A stretch of 64,000 bases of DNA from Kineosporia corallincola (GTDB taxonomy: Bacteria; Actinomycetota; Actinomycetes; Actinomycetales; Kineosporiaceae): NCBI RefSeq assembly GCF_018499875.1, contig NZ_JAHBAY010000001.1:310001-374000 (forward strand), in the 5' to 3' direction. The notes beneath the pieces are model-generated. The model ran no database searches and was not told the DNA's origin. It saw nothing but the letters and a program-made list of their open reading frames with translations. The translations under genes and the position numbers were made by a program. Shown here one piece after another: positions 42,633-51,059 of this stretch; position 1 is the first letter of the stretch, and each line of letters opens with the position of its first letter.

Positions 42633-43733
42633 TCATATCCCAGCAGACCCCACCGGCACCCCCTCCGCCAGCAGCCGCCGGTAGAGGGTCAGGTGCGCGG
42701 CCGCCGCGTCGTCCCAGGAGTGGGAGGCGGCCAGCGCGCTGCCGCGCCGCACCCGAGCCGGATCGACGTCACCGGAGAGGTCGGCCAGCAGCCCGGCGGC
42801 CAGCTGCTCCGGTGACGCCGCGAACCGCACAGCGTCACGGAACACCTCGCGCAGCACCGGCAGGTCACGCACCACCACGGGCCGCCGGGCGGCCAGCGCC
42901 TCCATCGCCGCCAGCCCGAAACCCTCGGCGGTGGAGGGAAAAGCGAAGGCCGCGCAGGAGGCGACCAGGCCGGGCAGGTCGTCATCGGGGATCGGCCCCA
43001 GCATCGTCAGTCGCACGCCCAGCCGCTCGACCAGCGCGTCGACCCGGTCGCGGTAGTCGCGGTAGTCGAACAGCGTCTCGCCGCCGGCCACCAGCAACTG
43101 CGCCTGCGGCCGCTCGGCCTGCACCGCCGCCATCGCCCGCACCAGGTCGAGTGTGCCCTTGCGGGGCTCGATGCCACCGAGCGAGAGGACGAACTCGCCG
43201 TGCTCCGCCGTCCAGGACCCGTCGGCGACGGCAGACGAGAAGCGTTGCGCGTCGACCCCGTTCGGGATCACCGCCGCCCGGATCCCCCAGCCGTCCCGCA
43301 GTTCGGAGGCAACGGCCGACGAGACACACACGTGCGCGGCCGGCTGCACGATGGCCCGCTCGTGGCAGGCCGCCAGCTCGGCGGTGGTGAAGTGGTCCAG
43401 GTGGTGCACCGTGCGCACCCTGCCCGGCACCGCGTTGGCGCTGATGCAGTCCTGGGCGTGGATCACGTCGTAGGCACCCTCGAAGGCGTCGCGCAGCGCG
43501 GCGATCGACCGCAGCACCCGCTCGCCCACGGTCTCGCCCTCGCGCGGCGGGAACGGCACGGCCCGCACCGTGACGGCCGGGTCGACGGCGCGGAAGAACG
43601 CCCGGTCGCCGTCGCGCGCGAGCGTCCAGACGGTCACCTGCTGACCCGCCCGGGCCAGCGCCTCGGCCAGGGCCAGGGTGTGCACCACCCCGCCGCGCGG
43701 CTTGGTCGAATAGGTGAGCAGGCTGATCCGCAT
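42633..43733 (-). CDS. MSMEG_0565-family glycosyltransferase (Nit1C-linked)
   Basis: GT4-type (GT-B fold) glycosyltransferase of 366 residues. MRISLLTYSTKPRGGVVHTL is the diagnostic opening of the family found beside nitrilase clusters. Further marks are DVIHAQDCISANAVPGRV, VIPNGVDAQRF, GGIEPRKGTLDLVRAM and the donor-binding AFAFPSTAEGFGLAAMEALA. The frame is open to 43787 but ATG 43733 gives the family start. It is transcribed away from the rest of the cluster across a 147-base shared promoter region. The sugar and acceptor are unknown. Confidence 0.88.
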   Translation of the reverse strand: MRISLLTYSTKPRGGVVHTLALAEALARAGQQVTVWTLARDGDRAFFRAVDPAVTVRAVPFPPREGETVGERVLRSIAALRDAFEGAYDVIHAQDCISANAVPGRVRTVHHLDHFTTAELAACHERAIVQPAAHVCVSSAVASELRDGWGIRAAVIPNGVDAQRFSSAVADGSWTAEHGEFVLSLGGIEPRKGTLDLVRAMAAVQAERPQAQLLVAGGETLFDYRDYRDRVDALVERLGVRLTMLGPIPDDDLPGLVASCAAFAFPSTAEGFGLAAMEALAARRPVVVRDLPVLREVFRDAVRFAASPEQLAAGLLADLSGDVDPARVRRGSALAASHSWDDAAAAHLTLYRRLLAEGVPVGSAGI

Positions 43734-43880
43734 CCGCTCAGCATGCAGCCAAAAGCCTTGGACAGCAACGAATAGCCGACGGCTCACAGGAAGACGCCGG
43801 ACAAGAGAACGTTACGTCGGACATGCAGAAGTGTTCCGGATGAAACGCTCCGGTAATCGCTGCTCACTTCACTGGACGGC

Positions 43881-45176
43881 ATGAAGGCAAAGGACGACCT
43901 CTCGGGGCACCTCCTCGCCGGTGGTCTCGACGGCCGGCACGTCGCGGTCGCCGTCATCGGCGGTGGCCAGGCCGGCCTCGCCGCCAGCCACTGCCTCTCG
44001 GCCGCCGGGGTCGATCACGTCGTTCTGGAGCGTCACCGCGTCGGCTACGAGTGGTCCGAAAGGCGCTGGGACAGTTTCAGTCTCGTCACGCCCAACCGGC
44101 AGTGCCGACTGCCCGGGCACGAGTACGCGGCCGGGGACCCGGACGGGTTCATGGTGCGCGAGCAGATCGTCGACTACATTCGGGACTACGCGCGCTCGTT
44201 CGATCCGCCGCTGCACGAGGGTGTCGACGTGGTGCGGCTGTCCCACGACGGGCACCGGTTCCAGCTGAGCACGACGCGGGGCACGCTGCACGCTTCCCAG
44301 GTCGTCATCGCGACCGGCGCCTACCATCTGCCGCGCATCCCGGGAATCGCTGAACGCCTGCCGCGCAGCGTGTTCCAGCTCCACTCGGCCGACTACAAGA
44401 ATCCGCAGCAGCTGCCCGACGGCGCCACGCTGGTGGTCGGCACCGGGCAGTCCGGCTGCCAGATCGCCGAGGACCTGCACCTGGCCGGGCGCACGGTGCA
44501 CCTGGCCACCGGCAACGCACCCCGGGTCGCCCGGTTCTACCGCGGCCGTGACTGCATGACCTGGCTCGACGAGATCGGGCACTACACCAGGGGAATCACC
44601 GAGTTCGCCGATCAGGAGGCGACCCGGCACAAGGTCAACCACTACGTCACGGGCCGCGACGGCGGCCGCGACATCGACCTGCGCGCGTTCGCCCGCGACG
44701 GCATGCACCTGTACGGGCGGCTGCGTGACATCACCCCCGAGACGATCAGCTTCGACGACGATCTGCGGGCCCACCTCGACGGCGCCGACGCGGTGGCCGA
44801 GAGCATCAAGGACCTGATCGACGCGCACATCGAGCGGCACCACCTCGACCAGCCCACCGAACCCCGCTACACGCCCGTCTGGGAGCCGCCCGAAAATGCC
44901 CCCGGGAAGCTGGATCTGGCGGGAAGCGGCATCACCTCGGTGATCTGGTGCACCGGCTTCGACGCCGACTACCGCTGGGTGGACCTGCCGGTGTTCGACG
45001 GTCGCGGCTACCCCACGCACCACCGCGGCGTCACCAGTCTGCCCGGCCTGTACGTGCTGGGCCTGCCCTGGCAGTGGACCTGGGGCTCGGGCCGGTTCCG
45101 CGGTGTCGGTGACGACGCCCGCCACCTGACCGAGCAGATCCTGCGAGCTGCCCGGGGCGCGAGGCAGATCGCATGA
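43881..45176 (+). CDS. MSMEG_0569-family flavin-dependent oxidoreductase
   Basis: First forward gene of the Nit1C cluster, 431 residues, related to flavin monooxygenases. FAD motif VAVIGGGQAGLAASHCLSAA, then SFSLVTPNRQCRLPGHEY; NADPH motif TLVVGTGQSGCQIAEDLHLA; late segment VIWCTGFDADYRWVDLPVFD and GLPWQWTWGSGRFRGVGDDA. Likely oxidises a small N-containing metabolite (oxime or nitrile precursor), by analogy with related monooxygenases. Overlaps the next gene by four bases (ATGA). A GAAAC-containing region and a GTTAC half-site lie in the promoter gap, weakly suggestive of nitrogen control. Confidence 0.9.
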   Translation: MKAKDDLSGHLLAGGLDGRHVAVAVIGGGQAGLAASHCLSAAGVDHVVLERHRVGYEWSERRWDSFSLVTPNRQCRLPGHEYAAGDPDGFMVREQIVDYIRDYARSFDPPLHEGVDVVRLSHDGHRFQLSTTRGTLHASQVVIATGAYHLPRIPGIAERLPRSVFQLHSADYKNPQQLPDGATLVVGTGQSGCQIAEDLHLAGRTVHLATGNAPRVARFYRGRDCMTWLDEIGHYTRGITEFADQEATRHKVNHYVTGRDGGRDIDLRAFARDGMHLYGRLRDITPETISFDDDLRAHLDGADAVAESIKDLIDAHIERHHLDQPTEPRYTPVWEPPENAPGKLDLAGSGITSVIWCTGFDADYRWVDLPVFDGRGYPTHHRGVTSLPGLYVLGLPWQWTWGSGRFRGVGDDARHLTEQILRAARGARQIA

Positions 45177-45991
45177 CGCACTGCGACGCCCATCGCCATC
45201 TGGGGGTGCTGCCGGAGTACCCGTTCTACGGCGGGCCGCCGATCCGCGCCGACGTCACCGCCCGGGGCACCATCCGCGAACTGCTCGACGACCTCGATGC
45301 CGAGGGCACCGAGCGAGCTCTCGTCATACCCAACTACGGTGTGCCGCAGGCGGATCTGGCCTTCGGCTTCAACGAGCTGGTGGTCGAGGCGGCGCAGGCG
45401 GACGACCGGATCCGCGCGGGCCTGTGGGTGTCGGCGAAGCCGGCCGACGCCGAGCGCACGGCACAGGCCCTGAAACTGGCCGGCGAGCCGGGCGTGAAGG
45501 CACTGAAGCTGAGCTTCCTGCTCGGCGGCAGGGTCGGTGACGACGACGTCAAGCCTGGCCTGGACGCCGTTTTCGCCGCGGCCCGGGAACACGACCTGGT
45601 GGTGCACGTGCACACCAGCCCGGGCGGGGCCAGTGACATCGACGAGATCGGCAAGCTCGTCGACGCCTACGCCGACCAGGTGAAGCTGCACCTGGTGCAT
45701 TTCGGCGGCGGGATGAGCGGCCACATGAAACTCATCGGCGGCCGCTTCTTCGACTGGATCGAGCAGGGCCGGCAGGTGTACACCGACCTGTCCTGGGCGA
45801 TCGGTTTCGCGCCCCGATGGCTGGCGCAGGAGATCTCCCGGCGGGGCGTGGGCCACGACCGGGTGCTGTTCGCCAGCGATCAGCCCTGGGGCGATTTCGA
45901 GGGTGAGTACGCCCGGCTGAGAGCCGGTTTCGGGGACGGCGAACTGGCCGGACTCGCACTGCACGGAACGTTCGAGCATCTCTACGACTGA
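45173..45991 (+). CDS. Amidohydrolase-fold protein of the Nit1C cluster
   Basis: Amidohydrolase_2-type TIM barrel of 272 residues. HxH-like motif at the N-terminus (THCDAHRHLGVLPEYP), ALKLSFLLGG in mid-barrel, metal-ligand His in LVVHVHTSPGG and LHLVHFGGGMSGH, and the late Asp in VLFASDQPWGDFEGE. This architecture fits a cytosolic C-N hydrolase or decarboxylase. It is embedded by an ATGA overlap after the flavoprotein and 11 bases before the MSMEG_0572 gene, so it is part of the operon. The substrate is unknown. Confidence 0.85.
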   Translation: MTHCDAHRHLGVLPEYPFYGGPPIRADVTARGTIRELLDDLDAEGTERALVIPNYGVPQADLAFGFNELVVEAAQADDRIRAGLWVSAKPADAERTAQALKLAGEPGVKALKLSFLLGGRVGDDDVKPGLDAVFAAAREHDLVVHVHTSPGGASDIDEIGKLVDAYADQVKLHLVHFGGGMSGHMKLIGGRFFDWIEQGRQVYTDLSWAIGFAPRWLAQEISRRGVGHDRVLFASDQPWGDFEGEYARLRAGFGDGELAGLALHGTFEHLYD

Positions 45992-46002
45992 AGGGTCCCG
46001 AC

Positions 46003-46515
46003 ATGACCGACCTGACCGAACTCGAGCAGAAGTCCCTCGAGGAGATCCCGCACCCCTCCCTGCCCGAGGGGTCGAGCATCTACGGCGGCACCAAGGTCTT
46101 CCCCGACTACAAGGCCGAGAACGGCGAGACCTACTTCACCCTGGTGCACGGCATCGCGCACGAGTCCTCGGTGAGCTTCGTCGCGATCCTCCAGGCCACC
46201 CGCGCCCTGCGCAAGGGATTCGAGTCGGCGATCTACTTCTACGGCCCGGGCTCGCTGAACGCCCTCGCCACGCGCGGGTTCCCGACCACCGGCAACAGCG
46301 CCTTCCCGGGTGAGCACAACATCAACGAGTCGCTCAAGACCTTCATCAAGGAGGGCGGCAAGGTCTACTGCTGCCGGTTCGGGCTGTCGCTGCACGGCGC
46401 CCGCGAGGAAGACCTGATCGAGGGCGTCATCCCGACCCACCCCCTCGACGTGCAGGACGCGGTGATCCACTACGCGCGCAAGGGCGCGATCATCAACTCG
46501 ACCTACATGATCTGA
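46003..46515 (+). CDS. MSMEG_0572/Sll0783-family nitrogen starvation response protein
   Basis: A 170-residue cytosolic protein strongly conserved in Nit1C clusters. Landmarks are IYGGTKVFPDYKAENGETYF, LVHGIAHESSVSFVAILQAT, FPGEHNINESLKTFIKEGGK and VYCCRFGLSLHGAREEDLIE. The fold resembles small DsrE-like proteins with a pair of Cys (YCCRF). Its Synechocystis counterpart is induced by nitrogen starvation; biochemical role unknown. AAGGGTC lies upstream of the ATG and the neighbours are 11 and 10 bases away. Confidence 0.92.
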   Translation: MTDLTELEQKSLEEIPHPSLPEGSSIYGGTKVFPDYKAENGETYFTLVHGIAHESSVSFVAILQATRALRKGFESAIYFYGPGSLNALATRGFPTTGNSAFPGEHNINESLKTFIKEGGKVYCCRFGLSLHGAREEDLIEGVIPTHPLDVQDAVIHYARKGAIINSTYMI

Positions 46516-46525
46516 GGACGCCCTC

Positions 46526-47578
46526 ATGGACACCGTCACGAGAGTGAACCTCGCGGTGCGCGGGGTGCGAGTGGATGCCCCGGTGCGGCGCAGCAAGGGC
46601 GCCGGGCCGAGCGACGACGGGCACCTGCTTCTCGACGGCGAGAACGCGGCCCTGCCGATCGTCCCCGACAGCCCCTACGTGATCCGCCAGGGCCGGGTCT
46701 ACGAGGGCCGGATCGATCTCGGCCTGAGCGTGAACACCGTTGCGCGGCCGAAGTTCTACGACCTGGTCACGGCCGACGGTGTCCCCTACGAGAAGATCGC
46801 CCTGCTGCACGGAAAAGACGTGCTGGCGACCACGGTGGTGCAGACCTGCATCCGCTACGCCGAGGCGGAGCGCTGCCGGTTCTGCGCGATCGAGGAGTCG
46901 CTGCGGCAGGGCAGCACCATCGCCGCGAAGACCCCCGCCCAGCTGGCCGAGGTGGCCGAGGCCGCGGTCCGGCTGGACGGGGTGCGGCAGATGGTGATGA
47001 CCACCGGCACCACCGCCGGACCGGACCGCGGCGCGCGCAACCTGGTGCGCTCGGTCCGGGCGGTGCGGCAGGCCGTGCCCGGCCTGCCGATCCAGGTGCA
47101 GATCGAGCCGCCTCGCGACCTGCGGGTCGTCACCGACCTGAAAGAGGCCGGGGCGGAGTCGATCGGCATCCATGTCGAGAGCATGGACGACGAACTGCGC
47201 CGGCGCTGGATGCCGGGCAAGGGTGCCGTTCCGATGGCCGAGTACGAGGCGGCCTGGGACGAGGCGGTGCGGGTGTTCGGCCGGAACAAGGTGTCGACCT
47301 ACCTGCTGATCGGTCTCGGCGAGACTCCCGACGAGCTGGTGGCCGGGGCGAAGAGCCTGATCGACCGCGGCGTCTACCCGTTCGTCGTGCCGATGCGCCC
47401 GATGCTGGGCACGCTGGCCCGGCGGGACGGCGCGACCACCGCGTCGGCCTCGGTGGTCGCCGACGTCACCGCCCGGGTGGGCGCCGCGCTGCGCGAGGCC
47501 GGGATGTCGGGCGAGGACCAGGGGGCGGGCTGCGCGGCGTGCGGTGCGTGCAGCGCGCTGAAGGTGGCCGGCGGATGA
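46526..47578 (+). CDS. MSMEG_0568-family radical SAM protein
   Basis: Radical SAM enzyme of 350 residues with biotin-synthase-like C-terminal features. The cluster-binding motif is atypical: C108-X8-C117-X2-C120 (TCIRYAEAERCRFCAIEES) rather than CX3CX2C; a longer first spacing is, as far as I recall, characteristic of this family. VDGVRQMVMTTGTTAGPDRG-like strand (LDGVRQMVMTTGTT), IQVQIEPPRDLRV, GIHVESMDDELRRRWMPGKG and STYLLIGLGETPDELVAG follow. The C-terminus has an additional CAACGAC motif (C336, C339, C342), probably a second Fe-S cluster. Presumed to make the unusual metabolite that the nitrilase handles. ATGA overlap with the next gene. Confidence 0.92.
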   Translation: MDTVTRVNLAVRGVRVDAPVRRSKGAGPSDDGHLLLDGENAALPIVPDSPYVIRQGRVYEGRIDLGLSVNTVARPKFYDLVTADGVPYEKIALLHGKDVLATTVVQTCIRYAEAERCRFCAIEESLRQGSTIAAKTPAQLAEVAEAAVRLDGVRQMVMTTGTTAGPDRGARNLVRSVRAVRQAVPGLPIQVQIEPPRDLRVVTDLKEAGAESIGIHVESMDDELRRRWMPGKGAVPMAEYEAAWDEAVRVFGRNKVSTYLLIGLGETPDELVAGAKSLIDRGVYPFVVPMRPMLGTLARRDGATTASASVVADVTARVGAALREAGMSGEDQGAGCAACGACSALKVAGG

Positions 47579-49062
47579 CCGGAGACACCGGAACCGGGGT
47601 TCTCGAAACGCTTTTCCGTTCCGCGCCACGCGGCGGCGAGCTCGGCGAGGCACTGCTGCGTGACCTGTCGGTGCCGCGGCGTGGCAGTGGGTTCGTGATC
47701 GAGGATGCCGACGGCCCGGCCCTGGCGGCCTACCGGGAACTGCGCCGTGAGCAGTTCGTGCGGGAGCAGGGGCTGTTCGAGCACACCGACCTGGACGAGG
47801 TGGACGAGGACCCGCGCACGGTGGTGCTGGTGGCCCGGGCCACCGACGGCACGGTGCTGGGCGGCGTTCGGCTCGGCCCGGTCGGTGACCAGCCGGATAT
47901 CGGCTGGTGGCAGGGCGGTCGCCTGGTCGGCCGGGGCAGTCTGGGCGCCGGGCCCGCGCTGGTGCGCGCGGCCTGCGCCCGGGCCGAGGCCGAGGGCGTG
48001 CTGCGGTTCGACGCCACCGTGCAACCGCGCTACCGGCCGTTCTTCGCCAAACTCGGCTGGGACCACGTGCGCGGCATCGAGGTGGCCGGTGTGCCGCACG
48101 AGCTGATGCGCTGGCCGGTGCACCGGATCCGCGACCTGACCGAGGCCACCAAGCGCGACCTCGGTTCCCTGCTGCGTCCCTTCGCCGAGCACCAGACGGG
48201 ACTGGGCGGAGCGGGTTTCGTGGGTGACGACGGCGCCCCGGTGCCCGGCAGCGACCTGGTGGCCGCCTGCGACGCCATCCTGCCCTCGATGGTCGAGCGC
48301 GACCCGGACTGGGCCGGCTGGTGCTCGGTGCTGGTCAATCTCAACGACCTGGCCGCGATGGGCGCCGAGCCGGTGGCCCTGCTCGACTCGGTCGGGGCCC
48401 GGGACCGGTCGTTCGCCGCCCGGGTCCTCGGCGGGGTGCGCAGGGCGAGCCAGGCCTACGGGGTGCCGGTGATCGGCGGCCACACCCAGTTCGGGGTGCC
48501 GGCCTCGCTCAGCGTCACGGCTCTGGGCCGGGCCGGCAGCCCGGTGCCGGGCGGTGGCGGAGGCGCGGGCGACCTGATCCGGCTCACCGCCGACCTCGGT
48601 GGTGGCTGGCGGCCGGGATACGCCGGGCGGCAATGGGATTCCACCTCCCGGCGGAGCACGGCCGAGCTGCGGGCGATGCTCGGCTCGGTGGGCCGCAGCC
48701 GCCCGAAGGCGGCCAAGGACGTGTCGATGGCCGGGATCGCCGGCACCCTGGGCATGCTCGCCGAGGCCGGTGGCTGCGGCGCGGTGCTCGACGTGGCCGA
48801 CGTCCCCAGACCCCGCACGGCCACGGCCGGCGACTGGCTCACCTGCTTCCCGGGATTCGGCATGCTGACCGCCGAGGGGCCGGACGCGGGTGAGCCCTGG
48901 GCCGGGCCGGCCGTCTCCGCGGTCTGCGGCGAGCTGGTGGCCGGGGCCGGAGTCACCCTGCGCTGGCCGGACGGGGAGATCACGCAGGCGGTCCCGGGCG
49001 AGGTGACGGGCCTGGGCCCGGCGACCGGCCCGGGAATCACGAACAGGAGTGAGAAGTCATGA
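47575..49062 (+). CDS. GNAT acetyltransferase fused to AIR-synthase-like domain (MSMEG_0567)
   Basis: Two-domain protein of 495 residues. Residues 25-200 are a GNAT N-acetyltransferase: EQFVREQGLFEHTDLDEVDE, TVVLVARATDGTVLGGVRLG, GAGPALVRAACARAEAEGVL and FFAKLGWDHVRGIEV. Residues 205-490 are an AIR-synthase/PurM-like ATP-binding domain: SVLVNLNDLAAMGAEPVALL, VPVIGGHTQFGVPASLSVTA and KDVSMAGIAGTLGMLAEAGG. In Synechocystis the two activities are encoded separately (sll0786, sll0787). ATG at 47575 overlaps the radical SAM stop; the downstream nitrilase overlaps in turn (ATGA), so all three are translationally coupled. Confidence 0.9.
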   Translation: MTGDTGTGVLETLFRSAPRGGELGEALLRDLSVPRRGSGFVIEDADGPALAAYRELRREQFVREQGLFEHTDLDEVDEDPRTVVLVARATDGTVLGGVRLGPVGDQPDIGWWQGGRLVGRGSLGAGPALVRAACARAEAEGVLRFDATVQPRYRPFFAKLGWDHVRGIEVAGVPHELMRWPVHRIRDLTEATKRDLGSLLRPFAEHQTGLGGAGFVGDDGAPVPGSDLVAACDAILPSMVERDPDWAGWCSVLVNLNDLAAMGAEPVALLDSVGARDRSFAARVLGGVRRASQAYGVPVIGGHTQFGVPASLSVTALGRAGSPVPGGGGGAGDLIRLTADLGGGWRPGYAGRQWDSTSRRSTAELRAMLGSVGRSRPKAAKDVSMAGIAGTLGMLAEAGGCGAVLDVADVPRPRTATAGDWLTCFPGFGMLTAEGPDAGEPWAGPAVSAVCGELVAGAGVTLRWPDGEITQAVPGEVTGLGPATGPGITNRSEKS

Positions 49063-49907
49063 GCGCCATCACGCTGGGGGTCGTCTCGGCGCCGTTCGAC
49101 CGCGACCTGGAGGGCGACTTCGCCCGGGCCGCAGCCCTGATCGAGGAGGCCCGGGGCCGGGGCGTGCAACTGCTCGCGCTGCCCGAGGCCACACTCGGCG
49201 GCTACCTGAGCGACCTGCGCGGAAGTGCCCCGCCGCCACCGGCTTTTCGCCGGAACGGCCCGGAGATCGCCCGGCTCGCCGCCCTGGCCGGCGACATGGT
49301 GGTCTGTGCCGGCTACTGCGAGCAGGCCGAGGACGGCAAGCTCTACAACAGTGTGGTCTGCGTCGACGGCAGCGGTGTGCTGGGTCATCACCGCAAGGTG
49401 CACCAGCCGCTGCGGGAGGACGCGCACTACGCGGCGGGCGAGACGTTCGCGGCCTTCGACACTCCGGTCGGCCGGGTCGGCATGATGATCTGTTATGACA
49501 AGGCATTCCCCGAGTCCGCGCGCTCCCTGGCGCTCGACGGCGCCCAGATCGTGGTCTGCGTGTCGGCCTGGCCGGGAAGCCGCACCAACGCCCCCGAGCG
49601 GCTCGAGGACGACCGGTGGAAGCACCGGTTCGACATCTTCGACCAGGCCCGGGCCCTGGAGAACCAGGTGGTGTGGCTGTCGGCCAACCAGAGCGGCAGT
49701 TTCGGCTCCCTGCGCTTCGTGGCCAGCGCCAAGGTGGTCGGGCCCGGCGGCGACGTGCTGGCCGGCACCGGTGTGGCCGAAGGGCTCGCCGTGGTCGCGG
49801 TGGACGTGGAGGAGGCGCTCACCCAGGCCCGGCGCGCGATGGGACATCTGCGCGACCGCCGTCCGGCCGCCTACGCCACGCACGAGCCGGTCGCCGTCGG
49901 GAGCTGA
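49059..49907 (+). CDS. Nitrilase-superfamily carbon-nitrogen hydrolase (Nit1C nitrilase)
   Basis: Cytosolic enzyme of 282 residues. The catalytic triad is complete: Glu43 (LLALPEATLGGYL), Lys113 (GHHRKVHQPL) and Cys145 (GMMICYDKAFPE). It corresponds to the Nit6803/MSMEG_0566 type, which hydrolyses nitriles to acid and ammonia; nitrilases of this cluster have been tied to growth on cyanide as nitrogen source in pseudomonads. Downstream features SAWPGSRTNAPERLEDDRWK and ENQVVWLSANQSGSFGSLRF are typical. It overlaps the previous gene by four bases and is followed three bases later by an inactive paralog. Confidence 0.92.
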   Translation: MSAITLGVVSAPFDRDLEGDFARAAALIEEARGRGVQLLALPEATLGGYLSDLRGSAPPPPAFRRNGPEIARLAALAGDMVVCAGYCEQAEDGKLYNSVVCVDGSGVLGHHRKVHQPLREDAHYAAGETFAAFDTPVGRVGMMICYDKAFPESARSLALDGAQIVVCVSAWPGSRTNAPERLEDDRWKHRFDIFDQARALENQVVWLSANQSGSFGSLRFVASAKVVGPGGDVLAGTGVAEGLAVVAVDVEEALTQARRAMGHLRDRRPAAYATHEPVAVGS

Positions 49908-49910
49908 GGC

Positions 49911-50741
49911 ATGACCGGGGTCACGATCGCGGCCGTGGCCGCGAGTTTCGGCCGCGACCTGGACTTCGACCTGGCCCGGGTGCAGACCCTGATCGAACAG
50001 GCCCGCCGGGCCGGTGCCGGGCTGCTGGTGCTGCCCGACGCCGCCCTCGGCGGATACCTGCCCGACCTGCGCAACCCGTCCGAGAACGAGCTGCCGCCGG
50101 CCCTGGAACCCGATCACGAGCTGATCGGGAAGGTCGCGGCGTCGGCCGCGGAGATGGTCGTGTGCGTGGGGTACTGCGAAATCGGGGACGACGGGACGAC
50201 CCGTTACAACAGCGCCGTGTGCGTCAGCGGCGACGGCGTGCTCGGGCGTCACCGCAAGGTGCACCTGCCCCGGGGCGAGGAACGGGCCTATGCCGCCGGC
50301 GACGCGTTCAGCGCGTTCGACACCCCGGTCGGCCGGATCGGCATGCTGATCGACTACGACAAGACGTTTCCCGAGTCGGCCCGGTCGCTGGCCCTGGACG
50401 GGGCGGGCGTGCTGGCCTGCCTGTCGGCCTGGCCGACGAACATCAGCAACCGGGCGCCGCGGATGAGCCAGGACCGGCAGTCCCGGCTGTTCGACCTCTA
50501 CGACCGGTCGCGGGCGGCGGAGAACCAGGTGGTGCTGGCCTCCGCCAACCAGACCGGTTCGCTCGGCGGCATGCGCTTCCTCGGCCAGGCCAAGGTGGTC
50601 GGGCCGGGTGGCGACATCCTGGCCCGCACCTGGGCCAAGGCCGGCCTGGCCGTGGCCACGGTCGACGTGGACTCCGAGATCGCCCAGGCCCGGCGGGTTC
50701 TCGACCACCTCTCGGAACGACGCCCCAGCACCTACCGATGA
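49911..50741 (+). CDS. Nitrilase-fold pseudoenzyme (Cys and Glu replaced by Asp)
   Basis: Close paralog of the preceding nitrilase, 276 residues, alignable end to end. The catalytic Cys is Asp148 (GMLIDYDKTFPESARSLALD; codon GAC 50352-50354) and the general-base Glu is Asp43 (LVLPDAALGGYL); only Lys116 (GRHRKVHLPR) remains. Without the nucleophile it cannot act as a nitrilase or amidase. The rest of the fold is intact (SAWPTNISNRAPRMSQDRQS, ENQVVLASANQTGSLGGMRF) and there are no stops or frameshifts, so it is maintained. Nitrilases form spiral oligomers, so it may be a structural or regulatory subunit of the active enzyme, or a ligand-binding sensor. Confidence 0.9.
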   Translation: MTGVTIAAVAASFGRDLDFDLARVQTLIEQARRAGAGLLVLPDAALGGYLPDLRNPSENELPPALEPDHELIGKVAASAAEMVVCVGYCEIGDDGTTRYNSAVCVSGDGVLGRHRKVHLPRGEERAYAAGDAFSAFDTPVGRIGMLIDYDKTFPESARSLALDGAGVLACLSAWPTNISNRAPRMSQDRQSRLFDLYDRSRAAENQVVLASANQTGSLGGMRFLGQAKVVGPGGDILARTWAKAGLAVATVDVDSEIAQARRVLDHLSERRPSTYR

Positions 50742-50754
50742 AACGGGAGAGACC

Positions 50755-51036
50755 ATGCCCGAGATGTACTTCCGGGTCACCTGGCCGGACGGCTCGGCCC
50801 AGCGCTGCTACTCGCCGAGCCTGGTGATCGAGGACTACCTGCGACCCGGCGAGAGCTACCCGGTGGCCGAGTTCGTGCGGCGCAGTGACGAGGCGCTCAC
50901 CATCGCCTCGAACCGGGTGCGCGAGAAGTACGGTTTCGCCTGCACCAGCGCGGCGGCCATGCGGGACGAGATCTGGGCCCGGGCGAAGGGGTACCCCGAC
51001 GGGGACGTCACCGTGGTGAGCTTCGAGCGTCCCTGA
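50755..51036 (+). CDS. MSMEG_0570-family nitrogen starvation response protein
   Basis: A 93-residue protein conserved in Nit1C clusters: MPEMYFRVTWPDGSAQRCYS, SLVIEDYLRPGESYPVAEFV, ALTIASNRVREKYGFACTSA and AMRDEIWARAKGYPDGDVTV. No known catalytic motif is visible; it is induced by nitrogen limitation in characterised relatives. It is the last gene of the forward operon, 13 bases after the pseudo-nitrilase, and is followed by a strong convergent hairpin. Confidence 0.93.
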   Translation: MPEMYFRVTWPDGSAQRCYSPSLVIEDYLRPGESYPVAEFVRRSDEALTIASNRVREKYGFACTSAAAMRDEIWARAKGYPDGDVTVVSFERP

Positions 51037-51059
51037 TTCGACACTCCATCACCACGAAA

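Noticed and set aside
48456-50780. 774-residue antisense frame opposite the nitrilases
   Set aside because: Gly/His/Gln/Arg-rich shadow covering parts of three overlapping well-defined genes.
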